Origin: Quillaja saponaria
Taxonomy: Eukaryota > Streptophyta > Magnoliopsida > Fabales > Quillajaceae
Reading direction: 5' to 3'
Assembly: GCA_029379385.1 (NCBI GenBank)
Contig: CM055608.1
Span: 24,178,350 to 24,242,349, forward strand
DNA length: 64,000 bases
Shown: positions 47,772 through 59,449 of the stretch, piece after piece
Layout of the letters: the number at the start of each line of letters is the position of its first letter
Position numbering within the stretch: the first letter of the stretch is position 1
Position numbers and translations under genes: made by a program
The notes under the pieces: model-generated
Databases searched by the model: none
What the model was told of the DNA's origin: nothing
The model's input: the letters and a program-made list of their open reading frames with translations, nothing else

Positions 47772-50700
47772 CTGCCAAAAGATTGGCAAATACTATCACG
47801 CCTAGCCTTTGTTTGGGAATAAAAACTCAGTTCTGAAACCATGTTGGAATCTCACTCTTAAAACATATTAATTAGTATCAAAAGGATTGATACTTAGATT
47901 TATATGTAGTGTTAAACCCCTCTAACCTTAATAATAGGGGAGTAAATATTGACAGTTCTAAACAGAGAATAAGAAAGATAAAAGAAATGAGTGAGAAGAA
48001 AAATTCATTAAATACCTGTTTATTTGGAAATTGATACTGATGATTTGAAGTCTCAATCTTTGTGGTTTCTATCACTGGTGATGGTGAAAATGAAAACAAT
48101 ATTGGAATTTCCGAATCAAATGCCTTTAACTTGTGACAGTGCTCTATAATGATGCTTTTCAATGATGTCCAACGGGGAGCATATGCCTGTAATTTGTTGG
48201 AAGTCGAATGACTTGATATATCCACTTCTTTCTTCACAACTTCTTCTAGCACTTCACAACCCCAAACTTCTAGAGTACTCAAATTATCGACAAGTTTGGG
48301 TACAAAGGAAGAGAATAGATATCTCAACCTTTTACATTCACTTACTTTTAACGATGTTAGATTGTCGAAGCTAGTCACTTCTCGTGGCTCTCTATGTAAT
48401 CTCCACAATTCAAGTTTTACAAAACAATTAAGTGCAACATCACAGTCTCCACGATTTTCTTCGACTTCCAATATAACATCCGTTGAATGACATCCAGTAA
48501 TTTCAAGCTCAAATTTGGAAATATGACTTCCAAATCCAATGAATGGTATTTGTCTATTTTGGTGACAGTAGCCTGCAAAATTATTAGACACATTAATTAT
48601 ATTAAAGATAACATTGACAGAGAGTAAGAGAATAATAAAAAAGGAAAAAGAAAAACATTAGATTGCATCAGTGTGTGTAGCTTATGATGTATATTATACC
48701 TCATTACGTTTCACAGGCGATTCAAGAAATGCATTAAAATTTTCCCTAAAAATCATATTCATTCCATTTTCAAAACTTGAATCTAATTGCATTTATAAGG
48801 CCTTAAATCTATATAAAATAGGGAAAGAAATACGTACCTCGGTGAAGGATTGACGGGACTCACCCTTGGCATGGACGAGGCCAATTAAGCAAGGGAGACG
48901 TCCGAGAGTTAATTCGACTAAATTGGAAAACCCAATCTTTTCAAAAGCCAAAGATGATGGAAAGAAACTCTTGAGCTTTTCACAGTCATAAACTTTAAGA
49001 GATCTTAAGCGACCAAAGCATTGCGAATCAATTGTTTCACTCTCATCCACTAAACACTCTAGGTCACTGCACTTGTTGATGGTAAGATCTTGTAAATTTG
49101 GAAAACCCTCTCCATCTAATTCATGGACATTGTTTCTCAAATTGATCACATTCACCAACATAAGAACATGAGATTTCCTCATTAACTGCGGAATGCTGAA
49201 GCTCTCCTTGATATACTTATAATCAGCTCCTTCGATTGCAAAATAGTTTGGACCTGTAAATCCATCACTTCTGTCAAACCCACCGAAGCATTTAAAGATG
49301 AAATATGCAAATTCGAAGCTTGATGGGTTTCCCAGATAAATAAAAAACTTGACCAAGTTTTCGAACCCCAAATCCTTCGGCATAAGGTCAGTTTCGAGAA
49401 CAAGTTCCAAAGCCTTAAGTTGGCGAGATAGAGATCTCAGCGTATCGTAATCTATGATCCATTGGAAATACATACTTCTCATATACAACTCTTGCAATTG
49501 TAGGAAACTTGTAGGCGGAGCTGTGAACACACCATGGTATGTTCCCTTATTCTCAACCTTACAATTTGTCAAATCCAGCAATTTTAGATTGCTTAGTTGC
49601 CCTACTGATTCAGACACTCCATCAATTTTAGAACCAAACAAGCTGAGAATTTCTAGTTTCTTCAGCGGAATAACAATGGCAGATATGTCTTTTAACCGAC
49701 AATGCTCTAGGCGCAATGTGTGAAGGTTTTGAAGAGGTTGGAAGTCGGATAAAATTTCCAATTTCTGCAAACTTAAGACCTTAAGACTGGTCATGCCTTG
49801 GAAAAAGTTGCACTCAGGTAATGCAGAATCCTTACCATATGCAACATGTAAAAGGTTAAGCTTCGGACACTCTAAACCACCAGGATGATCCTTCAAATTA
49901 CCAAACTTGAGAGAGATTACACTACTGTCGTGGCAACTATCTTTGTGTGGCCACTCCATTAATTCAGCATCGCATCTTATCATAAATCCATGTTCAGGTC
50001 TAGATGCAATGAATTTAGCAGCGTCGCGTACAACATCGTGCATCTTGATGCATCCATTCTCATTACTATCCAGCAATAAGAAACATCCCTTGAGTTCATC
50101 CACCAGCGAATGTACTTCATTCCTTGCATCTAATATCACGTCCACACTATCTTTGAACCATCCGAATCCAAGCCCGCATCTAAATATATCTTCAATTGGA
50201 ATGTCAGAATCTTCTGGAAATAAAGATGCAGAAAGCAAAAGGAATTCCTTGGCTTCCTTATTTTTCAAAAAATTGTAACTTAGTTCAATGCATTCTTGCA
50301 TTTTTGAAAAAGATGTTCGAGAAGGCTTCCTTAATCTTGCAAGAGCAGCTTCCCATGAATGCAATTTTTTACCTTTTAGTGCTTTTGCCACGGTGACTAT
50401 TGCAAGTGGAAATGGGCCACATTCTTTCACAACCTGTTTTGCAATCTGTTTGATGTTAGGCTGATCTACAGTATCAGCTGCCATCATTTTGAAGAGATCC
50501 CAAGATTCATTCGCCAATAAATCTGAGATTTTGAAAATCTTACTTCCCATCTTACAACATTCAACTTCATTTCTCGAGGTTAGTAAAATTTTGATCCCCT
50601 TTAGTTGCTCCTTAGAAGGAATTCCAATGGATTCAAAATCAGGCACTGACCAGATATCATCCAATATAATAAGAATCTTTTTATTTTGATCGTCAGTCTC

Positions 50701-51449
50701 TGTAATAACTGACCTGCTCGTCCTAGCTCTGACTCCTTATCAAATTTGAAATCTAGACCGTCAGCAATTTGACCCTGAATCTTCATAATATCTGGATTCT
50801 GGGACACAACAGCCATAACAACTTCATCATATAACTTATCTGCTTCAACAATCTTGATCAACATCTTCACTAGAGAGGTTTTACCCACTCCACCCATCCC
50901 ACAGATGCTAATAATGTTGATACTCTCATCCTTCAATGTTCTTAGTATTTCATTCATAGTTGGCAATCTGGATTCAAGGCTCATAATGTCTTTTGTTGCA
51001 TACTTGGATGCTAATGGCAGTGGTGCCGGACGGTAGGACATTATGTCAACTTTGATCTCTTCTCTGATGTTTAAAATATCTTCAGTTTTCTTCACAGCTT
51101 TCTTACTCATGGAATATCGGGTCTTTAGATTGGGACACCATCCACCAAGACACCTCTTTCTCCTGTTGACTTCATCTTTGTAGAAGCCTTCTATTTCTCC
51201 GTCGATCTTGTCCACCCTCGTGAGCCATCCCTTGATGTTACCTGGAACTTGACGTGCTTTCCTTTCATCTGCTTCAACTTTACCTTTCACTCCATATTTC
51301 TTTTCTTTCAGCTTCTCATGTTCCTCTTTTAGTTTGCTGATGTTCTTGTCATACTCAAACATATAGCTAAACTGTCTTGCGATTGGTGACACCAACGATT
51401 CTCCAACTTTTGATGTGAATCCTGTTCCACTTGCAATAAGAAAATCCAT
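47139..51449 (-). CDS. CC-NBS-LRR (CNL) disease-resistance gene, probably disrupted
   Basis: Intracellular immune receptor of the plant CNL class, closest by motif to the group often annotated At4g27190-like. I propose three exons: 51449-48838, 48572-48016 (or starting 48507) and 47771-47139, giving about 1250 residues, normal for the class. The order is an N-terminal coiled-coil region, NB-ARC with P-loop GMGGVGKT, kinase-2 ILIILDDIW, GPFPLAI and MHDVV, then irregular LRRs across all exons. Two defects are visible: a single-base loss near 50690 that splits NB-ARC between two frames, and a reading-phase mismatch at the exon 1/2 junction if the best acceptor is used. Either the gene is a pseudogene or the sequence has single-base errors. 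The start ATG at 51449 gives the usual short hydrophobic N terminus. Confidence 0.9.
48016..48572 (-). CDS. CNL exon 2: LRRs
   Basis: Bounded by an acceptor TTTTGCAG at 48573 and a donor AACAG|GTATTT at 48016. The open frame here carries LRR-like repeats (LTSLKVSECKRLRYLF, LSTLEVWGCEVLEEVV, LKSIIIEHCHKLKAF). From 48572 the exon is 557 bp, out of phase with exon 1. In exon 1 phase the first 75 bp read plausibly (LEVIFPNLSLKLL) but then hit a stop. An acceptor AAATTTGAG ending at 48508 would give a 492-bp in-phase exon. So either this exon starts at 48507 or it carries a second one-base loss. Confidence 0.8.
48838..50689 (-). CDS. CNL exon 1, 3' part: kinase-2 to first LRRs
   Basis: Open from kinase-2 (ILIILDDIW) to a splice donor GAG|GTACGT at 48838/48837. 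It contains RNBS-B (GIKILLTSRNEVE), RNBS-C (FKISDLLANESWDLF), the GLPL-equivalent ECGPFPLAIV in which LP has become FP, RNBS-D-like SLFPEDSDIPIEDI, and MHDVVRDAA (genomic 50017-50043). LRRs follow from about 49900 down, for example LKVLSLQKLEIL, LKLLDLTNCKVE and LQDLTINKCSDLECL. Without the missing base the exon would be 2613 bp, exactly 871 codons, which supports a one-base loss over a larger change. Confidence 0.88.
50690..51449 (-). CDS. CNL exon 1, 5' part: coiled-coil and P-loop
   Basis: Encodes about 253 residues. 1-30 is the hydrophobic start (VGESLVSPIARQFSYMF). 35-70 is a charged helix (KLKEEHEKLKEKK). 97-115 holds CLGGWCPNLKTRYSMS, typical of this CNL subgroup. 184-191 is the P-loop GMGGVGKT (genomic 50877-50900). 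205-235 resembles the RNBS-A region ending VVSQNPDIMKIQGQIADGL. After AGQLLQRLT the frame leaves homology and stops at 50601, whereas the -1 frame picks up DDQNKKILIILDDIW. The break is placed at about 50689-50700, next to short A runs. Confidence 0.88.
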
Positions 51450-51786
51450 CCTCTTCTTTCTTCTTTCAAATACGTCTTAAATTCAAGCCTGGATATACAA
51501 CCAAAACAATGAAAACAATAACCACAAGAAAGAAGTTTAGGCGGAGTAGCATTATAAGGATTTTTTTTTTTTTTTAACAGCAAAGATAATTTTTATTCAA
51601 GATACTCAAAAATAATACAAGAGAAAAGCATTCCAAGCTTTACAACCATCAGATTGCAACAAGATCCCAACAATACTTGTGCAAATTCACAAATAATAGG
51701 AAGGGGTTACATGTGAGAAAATTTGTAAGCCTCATGATGAAGGTGGTCTTTGGTTTGAGATCCCTTCAAAATGTGATGTCAACAAT
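51450..51786 (-). promoter_or_regulatory. CNL 5' flank with a poly(A)-tailed insertion
   Basis: Minus-strand sequence just before the ATG ends AGAAAGAAGAGG. A TTGTATATCCAG followed by GCTTG near 51489 could be a 5'-UTR splice acceptor. At about 51563-51575 the plus strand has a run of T, which on the minus strand is an A run following TATTTTTGAGTATCTTGAAT and an AATAAA (near 51600). That looks like the 3' end of a short retroposed sequence, covering about 51563-51720. No clear TATA box can be assigned. Confidence 0.4.
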
Positions 51787-54700
51787 TAATGCATGCTAAA
51801 TTGGTCTTATGTGGATGGAGTTTCACTATGGGCTAGTTTGATGAGACAAAAGTAAGATGTTTATTTGGAAAAGTTACTTCTCCTAGTTGAGCTCTCCTTC
51901 TAAGTTTTATTTGTAACACCTTTGTAAATGAGATTTTTTTTAATGATGTGTCATAATTTTATTGGTGGGTCAGAGAGTAAGACACCAAATGTGACAGGTG
52001 GTCTTCATCCATCCAACTAAGACTCTCCTTTACTTAAAAAAAAAAATCAAAAACAAATAATAGGGAGTTAATTGAAAAATAAAAAAAGTGCAAGACTCTT
52101 CTGTGCTTACCTTTAATTAACTCAAAAAAATAAAATATCTTCCTTCTCTTTTTGCTGCTTTATGAGTAATGAGACGGTCACAATAAGAGTTCAGATCTGT
52201 ATGTTGCACAGAAAACAAAAATTAGAAATATTGGTTTTAACTAAATAGCTGGCTACTCAATAATTCTTTTGAAGAAAATATTAGATAAGTGAAGTGCTTA
52301 TTATTCATAAATCTATGAGAAATATGTGCTTAATCAAACAATCTAAGATATGTACAATCAAGCGGACCTAGGTACTTTATTTTGGGTGGCCAATCGTAAA
52401 CTTTTTGTTTTGGTTAAAAAATTCAAATTGTTATTTATATATATATATAGATATAAATTGTTATGTAATATAAAATTTAAGAAACATTTTATTAGCAATC
52501 AAACTTTACTATATTACAAATTATTACTTTTTATGTAATATTCTTACTATTTTTCTAACAAATTAAAAATATATATATCGTGAATTACTTATTTATTTAT
52601 CAAATTATGAAATGAATAGTATTTTACTTAAATAGAATTTTAATGGATAGACACTTGAACTTAGCTCGGATGGTAAGAATGGATGAAATTTAGATAGATA
52701 TACTAAACTTAAGTATTGAAGAAAAAAAAAAATAAATCATAGGAAAAATAGACAAAATATAAAGAAAAATAAAAAAATATGAATATCCATTCAAACTTTG
52801 TAAAATAGGTGGGTATTAAATTAGATTATTCTATTGTACGAAATAAGATATTGACATCTCTAGACAAAATATATATTAGATTAGACATATTAAGTTGAAT
52901 GCAATTACAATTCTATAAGTTTATTGTTATTACTTTCATACATACTACACTACATAATATTATATGTATAAAATAAATTTTGAGTTATTTTATTAAATTT
53001 GAATAGTAAATCTGAAAAATTATATATCAAATTTATGAATACAAATAAATTTTATTTTCCATATTAAACATATACTAATTTGTATTTTGATAAATGTATG
53101 TAAAACTTACAAATGTTGGAAGTTGTAATTATAAATTTTTGTTTAATACCAATATAAATCACATTTAGATTATAATAAATAACGAATCCAAATACGATAA
53201 ATGTTTGGAATTCTTGTACTGAAAAAATTTTGAAACTAAATTGTATTAATCTAAATGAAATTTTTAAGAGAATTATTTAAAACAGGAAATAAATTCTATG
53301 TACCATGCATATAATAATGCAAATTTATTGCTTTTAAATAGGTTCAATTTCAAATGAAAAGTTAAAATTACAGTATAAAATAATGACATGATAACTTATT
53401 ATCCTGTTTTGTCATTACTAATTAGTATATGCTTTAATGAAACTGGAAGATTTAAATTTGTTAACTCTTTATTTTTCATTTCAAACAGCATAAATTATGG
53501 TATACTACCTTTTAATATATATATTTAGTATAATGTAATTAATAGTATTTTAAACTAAGTTGAAAAATATTTCCTTAGCAATCAAACTTAACTGTAATAA
53601 AAATTATTATGTTTTATATAATATTCTTACTATTTTTAATAAAAAATTATAAATTGCTTATTTATTTTTCAAGATGTAAAACAAATATTATTTTACTCAA
53701 ATAGAATATTAATGAATAGTCACTTGAACTTACATACAAAGAACTTAGTTCGCATAGTAATAATGGATGAAATTTAGATAGATATATTAAGCTTTATTAT
53801 TGAAGAAAAATAATATAATTTATTTTGTTTCTCACGAGCATCTCTACATTATTTGGGTAAGAGTCTAATCTTATTCGGGATTTGTAGTTGCCCCTACTTA
53901 TAAGTGTTTTCTTGCGAACTCAAACCTACACAATTGCAACAACTTTTCAACTATTGAGCTCAAAAGTGCTTTACCACTTGAACCACATCTTGTGAGTATA
54001 AAAAATAATATATAAATCATAGGAAAAATAGACACAAAAATGAAGCCAATTAAGAAATATGAAGTTCTGTTGAAACTTTTCAAAAATAGGTGGCTATTAA
54101 ATATGTATTATACATTAACATGAGTTTTTTTTTTCTTTTACTTTACTTATTTATTCACTTTGTTTATTTTATTTTTCAAGCAAGTGTAACACCACGATAA
54201 AAAAAATTAAAGATAATATTTTATAAGTGTCATAATTATAAAAAGAAATAAATTTATAATGGTGAAAATAAAGAATAAATTAAAGTTCAAAATATGATTT
54301 TTCATAAATTTGTAGCATATGAATGATATAAATAATTATTAAGGACCATCGCAGAATTTTTCAAAATTTATAGGGACCAAAATGAATGAAGTGTATTTTT
54401 TTATTTTTTTTATAAAATTAAAAAGTCCTACAGAATCAAAATAATAAAAATATAATTTTCTAAAATTTATAAGGAAAATGACAGGTTCATGTGGTTTTGA
54501 CAATGTATCAATAACATATTTATATATAGGTTAAGAATAACTTGTATTTTAAATCGTAGATTTAAACTTAAATGTAAGAATTCTCTTCGGCTGTAGCTAT
54601 GGGTTTTTAACCCATCCCATCATGGACTGATAATGAAGACATTTTTACAACCGCAAAGGAATGTAAAATATTTATAACAATTTCTACATTTTAAAGCTAT

Positions 54701-56690
54701 TTATATAAATAATTCATTAGGGTTCATCTAGTTCAATCAGTAACAGTGAAAGAAAGTTATGACTATAGTGAGAGTAATTTGATCCACAAGTTCTGTCGGA
54801 TTATATATCTTATTTAATTTGACTAAACAATATACTGAAACACCTTAAATCCAAAGATGAATTAATTGATGCATAACTCAACAAATTCCCTCTTGGAATA
54901 GTTTGTCCAATTTTGAATTATGAGATCTTAGCAATTATATAGGAAGTTTTGACATTTGTTTGACATGTTTGTTCAATTTGAGATAATGCATGTGTTGCTC
55001 TTACACATGCATTATCTCAAACAAATGATTACGGGGTAAAGAGATATTCATTAATTGAATAATTATTTATTTTGAGGCATGGACTATTAAGAATTCATCA
55101 AAATTTCTCTTTAATCTTAAATGAGATATTGTAAAAATAACAAAGAAGATAATCATGTAATATAACGTGGTTTGGCGGCTTACCTACAACCACTGATGAG
55201 AAGATAAATTTACTAATATTTCAAGAGAATGACACCCTTATTGGTGTTTATGAGTAGCACACTCCATGGTAAACCAAATTAGAAAATCTACAATTATCAT
55301 CTAATTAATATTTCTTGTTTACTAAGAATAAACCACCAAAATTAATAAGGATTTGACAAAATCCTAACAAATATATGTCGTATGGAATATAAAATTTTGA
55401 CTAAAATCTTTGATTGCTCAAATGAAAGAAATAAGTGCAAGGTTTCAGACATACCTCTTATGGTTGCAAACCAAGGAGCTAGCACTAATCACAGATTACG
55501 AACTATATATGAAGACTGAAAAGGAAAATGGGTGTTTTAAGCAAATTCTATCGAAGGCAAAAGGAGGAGTTGAGAACTGATGGTGAGAAGTGATGTAGAA
55601 AATGAGCTCAACATGATTTTAAATACTTGAGATTTGCAAGAAAAAAGCATGCGTGTATACCACGTCATGCTTTGATTTCAGACAAAGCAATGCATTCCTC
55701 TATACTTTTATTTTCACTATATTCTTTAATTGATTAGTAAGAAAAAGAGATGCTTGCTTGGATGCTTTGTGGTGAGAATTGATGTCGAAGAAGAGCTCAA
55801 AATGAGTTTCAATACTTAAGATTTGTAAGAAAAAGAGCACCAATGCCATTCTTTGAATTCAGATAAAGCAATGCATTCTTTTGATACTTTTCTCTTTTAT
55901 GTTTATTCTTTGGTTAGTGAGAAAAAAAAAAAAAAATAGACGATGCTTACTTGGATACTCCTATTTTAAATGAGCCATGTAAAAGTTTATTCCAATTTTC
56001 TTTTTCTTTTTTGGTAATAGTTATTTTTGACATTGTAAAAGTATTTATGTAAGTTATTTTCCACTTATTTCATGGAAAAAGGTGAACGAGAGTAATTGGG
56101 ATAAAAAAAAATTTGAAGGTTCAATTGCAAACCTCAAAAAAGAAAAAGTTAATTATAAAACAGTAAATTAAATTATTATTGTTAATTTATTTTTTTTACA
56201 AAGATCATCTGTCTGTATTAATATTAACATGTGTATTATATTTTAATCACTGCTTGAGAGTTAGGAAATAATTAATTTTTATTTATATTTATGTCATGTA
56301 ATTCTTGTTGAATCTGGTTATAGACTTTTAGTAGGGAATAAATAAGGTGGTGGAACGTGGGTTGGGTGTGCCCAAAGAGTTTGTTGTGCAATTTTGCATC
56401 ATGGGAGCAATTGTACCCACAATGACAAATGCTTGGGGGTACTATTATGGTCAGAGCTAAATGTCCTAAATCTAACTCAAAAGAGTTGATTATAAATATT
56501 CGGAACTTAAGTTCAATATACCTAGTTATCGAAGAGGCGTACAAAACTTAAAATACGTTAATTCGTGTGACATTTATTTGGATATTTTTGATGTGCACTT
56601 TGTTTGGGTTTGTTTGCTTCTCGAATCGGTCAGACATTCTTTCAAGCTAAAGTACCAGCAAATAACGAGGTGGAGTGGTACCTAAAAAAA
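51787..56690. repeat. CNL-upstream segmental duplicate, copy 2 (adjacent to the CNL)
   Basis: Colinear with 1-6771 but shorter because several segments (equivalents of 856-1876, 2211-2632 and 3031-3674) are absent. It includes the empty LTR target AGCTAGCACTAATC near 55478-55492. No coding sequence was recognised. The frames at 53898-54083 and 56272-56544 lie in repeated sequence and are not kept in the paralogs. Confidence 0.78.
54977..55021. repeat. Perfect 18-bp inverted repeat (hairpin)
   Basis: TTTGAGATAATGCATGTG at 54977-54994 is followed after nine bases (TTGCTCTTA) by its exact complement at 55004-55021. The paralog at about 5053-5140 has the left arm and loop but a different, longer sequence where the right arm should be, so the second arm arose in this copy. 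Confidence 0.9.
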
Positions 56691-57119
56691 AAAAAAAATC
56701 ATATGACACTTAATTAATTTATTTTTAAGAAAAATTCTCTACCAAGTATGACAAATTACTAGTCACAACTTAGTTAAAAATAAGATAATTTATTATAATT
56801 CCTTATTACTTCATCTATCAAATAAGTTGATAATATATTCTTAATAATAACATCATACAATGGATAACGGTTAGAAGTTATTACTGTGAGACCCTGGTTT
56901 TTAAAATCTATACTTGTTTGTCATTCTCTGTCTTTGTCAGTTTTTTCCTTAACATTATTTTATTTCCTCTCTAGCACCTTTGCTAGTTTGTGGCATTCAC
57001 GTTCACAACTTAAACAAGTAACAAAATTTAACATTCCATTTCAGTTTTATGTAGGCGAGTTAATGTTCATAATCGGTTATAAAATTTCATTTTTCGGGTA
57101 GGCTAGGCATTTTCAAAAG
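56691..57119. other. Intergenic, no gene recognised
   Basis: AT-rich spacer between the CNL-upstream copy and the copy of the ACCGACC/pyruvate-kinase segment. The frame at 56886-57101 has no recognisable domain. Confidence 0.45.
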
Positions 57120-58860
57120 GAGAAGCTTTCTAGTTTTTTTTTTTTTTTTTTTTCGAGTAGCAGTGGAAAATTAATAAATCATCGTAACCAAAATATGAAG
57201 CAAAAGACCCAATTTACTTGTTTTAAAGGATGGAAACCTCTCTCTACAACTTTTGATAAATCCCAAAAATAATTTTGATATCTCTTGTAATAAGAGTATT
57301 ACCGACCAACTTCGATTGGTTGGTAAAATAAATAACTACCGACAAACTTAAGGATCACTGACCAGCCGTCACTCTGTAACTTAGTCGATAATCATTTTTA
57401 TTTGAGCAGTGAGTGTGTTTTTATTTTTTTGCCACATATTTTAATGACAAGTCGTTAAGTTAGTCGGTGATTAAATTTTTGTTTATTACCGACTATCTGT
57501 TCTCAGTCGGTAAAGATATACTCTAATTTCCGACCAAAGATTTTGGTTTGTCGGTGAATTTTAAAGCTCTAGATCTAAAGACAGACACCCTTCCCCTTCA
57601 TCCCGTAATCTTCAGTCTTCCTGCTGAGTCTTCCCGTTCACCTCCGAAAACGTTCAGGATGCTCTGCCGCCGCTGCTATGAAGTGTTTGGAGTTCTCATT
57701 TGCCCACCTCTCAGTACCCTTCTTCGCATTGAGTGTCTGATAGGATTTGTGGAGGAGGTGGAGTCTTCTGCTTCGGCGTTGCCGTTGTCTTCTCCGCCAG
57801 AACTAAGATATGGTGACTGATATAAAGAGCACAAGGCATATTTTGGAGATTCAGTTATCCATGACTACGAGGATGTTTCTTTAGACGCACGGAAAGGGCA
57901 GATGAAGCAGCAGGAGGAAAGTGAAGGATTTGATTCAATTACCCAAGGCCGAGAAGCTTCTGCGAGCTGGCATGAACGTCGCTTGCCTTAACTTCTCTCA
58001 CGCATATCACCAGAAAACTCTCAACAATCTGAGGGCAGCAATGGAAAACACTGGTATTCGACACCAAGGCATTTCCCTTCCTTCTTTCCTGTTTCTAATA
58101 AATTGGTGTTTCGTTATCTCTGATTCGGCTCCATGGATCCGAATTTTCAAATATAGTGATTTTATGGGAAAATTTATGCCTTGCGCAGCTTTGAAGTAAT
58201 TTAAAACAAATTTAAACCTTGAACGGCAGACGCTATGTGGAAGTGGAGCTAATTGGGGACAGAAGTCGAGAACACTAGGGTTTCGCTACTGGATAAATCG
58301 CTCACTTCAATCTTTTTTTATTTTTATTTTTTATTTTTTTAGGATTTAGTGTTTAGAAATTTTGGGGTTGACTTATTTCTGTTTGATTGGCTAATTAAAA
58401 TCTGTGATTGTGTTTAGAAATAAGGTTTATGTGGTATATTTGAACTATATTTTCTTGTAGTATTCCCTATTTCAAGTAGTTTTCTAAACATCATAATTGC
58501 TGCTTTTAAATTCAAATTTGGTCTTGGCTGTCGTCTCATACCAGGAAATGATCATGATTAAAGATAATGACACGGACTTCATAACTTATATATACTCACT
58601 GTTGTGTTAGAAAAACACTTCCCCAATATGAAAATCACTTTTGGTATTTTGGTTTTACCCATAAGAAATTAGAAAACCATTAGATGAAACATAAAACATA
58701 TAAATAATGGCTTCTGTTACATGGCACCTGATAGGATTTTAAGTAAAGTGGTCTGCTGGAGCTGCTAAGACTGCAGGTAGACATATCTAGAGATCAGAAG
58801 CTTTGAGCTACGATTATGATCTCTAGCATCTAGGGCTTTATGAGGGAGTTCAATCAGAGA
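57120..58860. repeat. Duplicate of the pyruvate-kinase segment (36300-39100)
   Basis: 57120-57690 pairs with 36300-37050, including the poly(T) and the ACCGACC repeats at 57300-57560. The sequence at 57690-57880 has no retrotransposon where copy 1 has the element at 37057-38627. 57880-58190 pairs with 38640-38930, and 58195-58860 pairs with 38990-39960 with deletions. The frame 57548-57820 is leader-like DNA with no domain. 57820-57930 reads open (YKEHKAYFGDSVIHDYED) but is unrecognised. Confidence 0.7.
57933..58068 (+). pseudogene. Pyruvate kinase exon fragment, copy 2
   Basis: Encodes PKAEKLLRAGMNVACLNFSH, then AYHQKTLNNLRAAMENTGI. It is closer to functional pyruvate kinase than copy 1 in NFSH and AMENTGI, but has Arg changed to Cys in NVAR, a residue of the conserved GMNVARFNFSHG block. 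The exon edge is CACCAAG followed by GC instead of the GT seen in copy 1. Upstream and downstream exons are missing. Confidence 0.85.
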
Positions 58861-58875
58861 TTTCTTGGCACATTT

Positions 58876-59060
58876 AAGGTGAGTTTGATAATGTTTTTTA
58901 AAAAAGTATTTTGACTTTTTAAAAGTTATAGTACCTAAAAATTATTTAGTTAATTTTTTTTAAAGTGCTTTTTAAAAAAAGTTTTAGTACACTAAGTGAT
59001 GTTTTGAAAAACTAACTATAATTTTTTACAATTAAAAGTATAAAATAGTACTTTTCAAAA
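58876..59060. mobile_element. Partial MITE related to 27089-27544
   Basis: Begins AAGGTGAGTTTGATAATG and follows the left part of the MITE at 27089 (GTATTTTGACTTTT, GTTATAGTACC, GTTTTAGTAC, AACTAACTATA). The right terminal repeat is absent and the sequence passes into AAATTATATAAGGTAGACTA, which also occurs at 28178. Confidence 0.6.
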
Positions 59061-59449
59061 TAAATTATATAAGGTAGACTATACAGCACCCCATCTGATT
59101 AGGCATTAAATACCCAATAAAACTGTACACATGTTTTCTTGATAGTTTGACAAGTCATCAAAGTAACCTGCTAAGTATTTGTTTACTTGTTAAACAAACC
59201 TGCCAATAAATTTGTGTATTTATATTTTTCGCCAACAATCTGATTAATTGCTTTCAGTTACATCCTTTGCTGTCTTACTCTTTTCTTGAAACATCCTTTA
59301 CACTCTACTTTTGTATAATTGTTAATAGGCCCTCCCAAAAAGAACAAATCCTCTCCCCCCTTTTCTCTCTCGTCTATGTTTTTTTTTCCCCCAAAACTTA
59401 TCTATTTTGTTTTTCTATACAGTTCTTCCGTACAGCTGTTTCCTACAGT
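59061..59449. other. Intergenic, no gene recognised
   Basis: Pyrimidine-rich stretch near 59340-59400 with a short frame at 59267-59488 and no recognisable domain. Confidence 0.4.

Noticed and set aside
57548..57820. 90-codon frame before the second pyruvate kinase fragment as an N-terminal exon
   Set aside because: The sequence does not resemble any part of pyruvate kinase and the equivalent in copy 1 is not open. Treated as leader or unrelated fragment.
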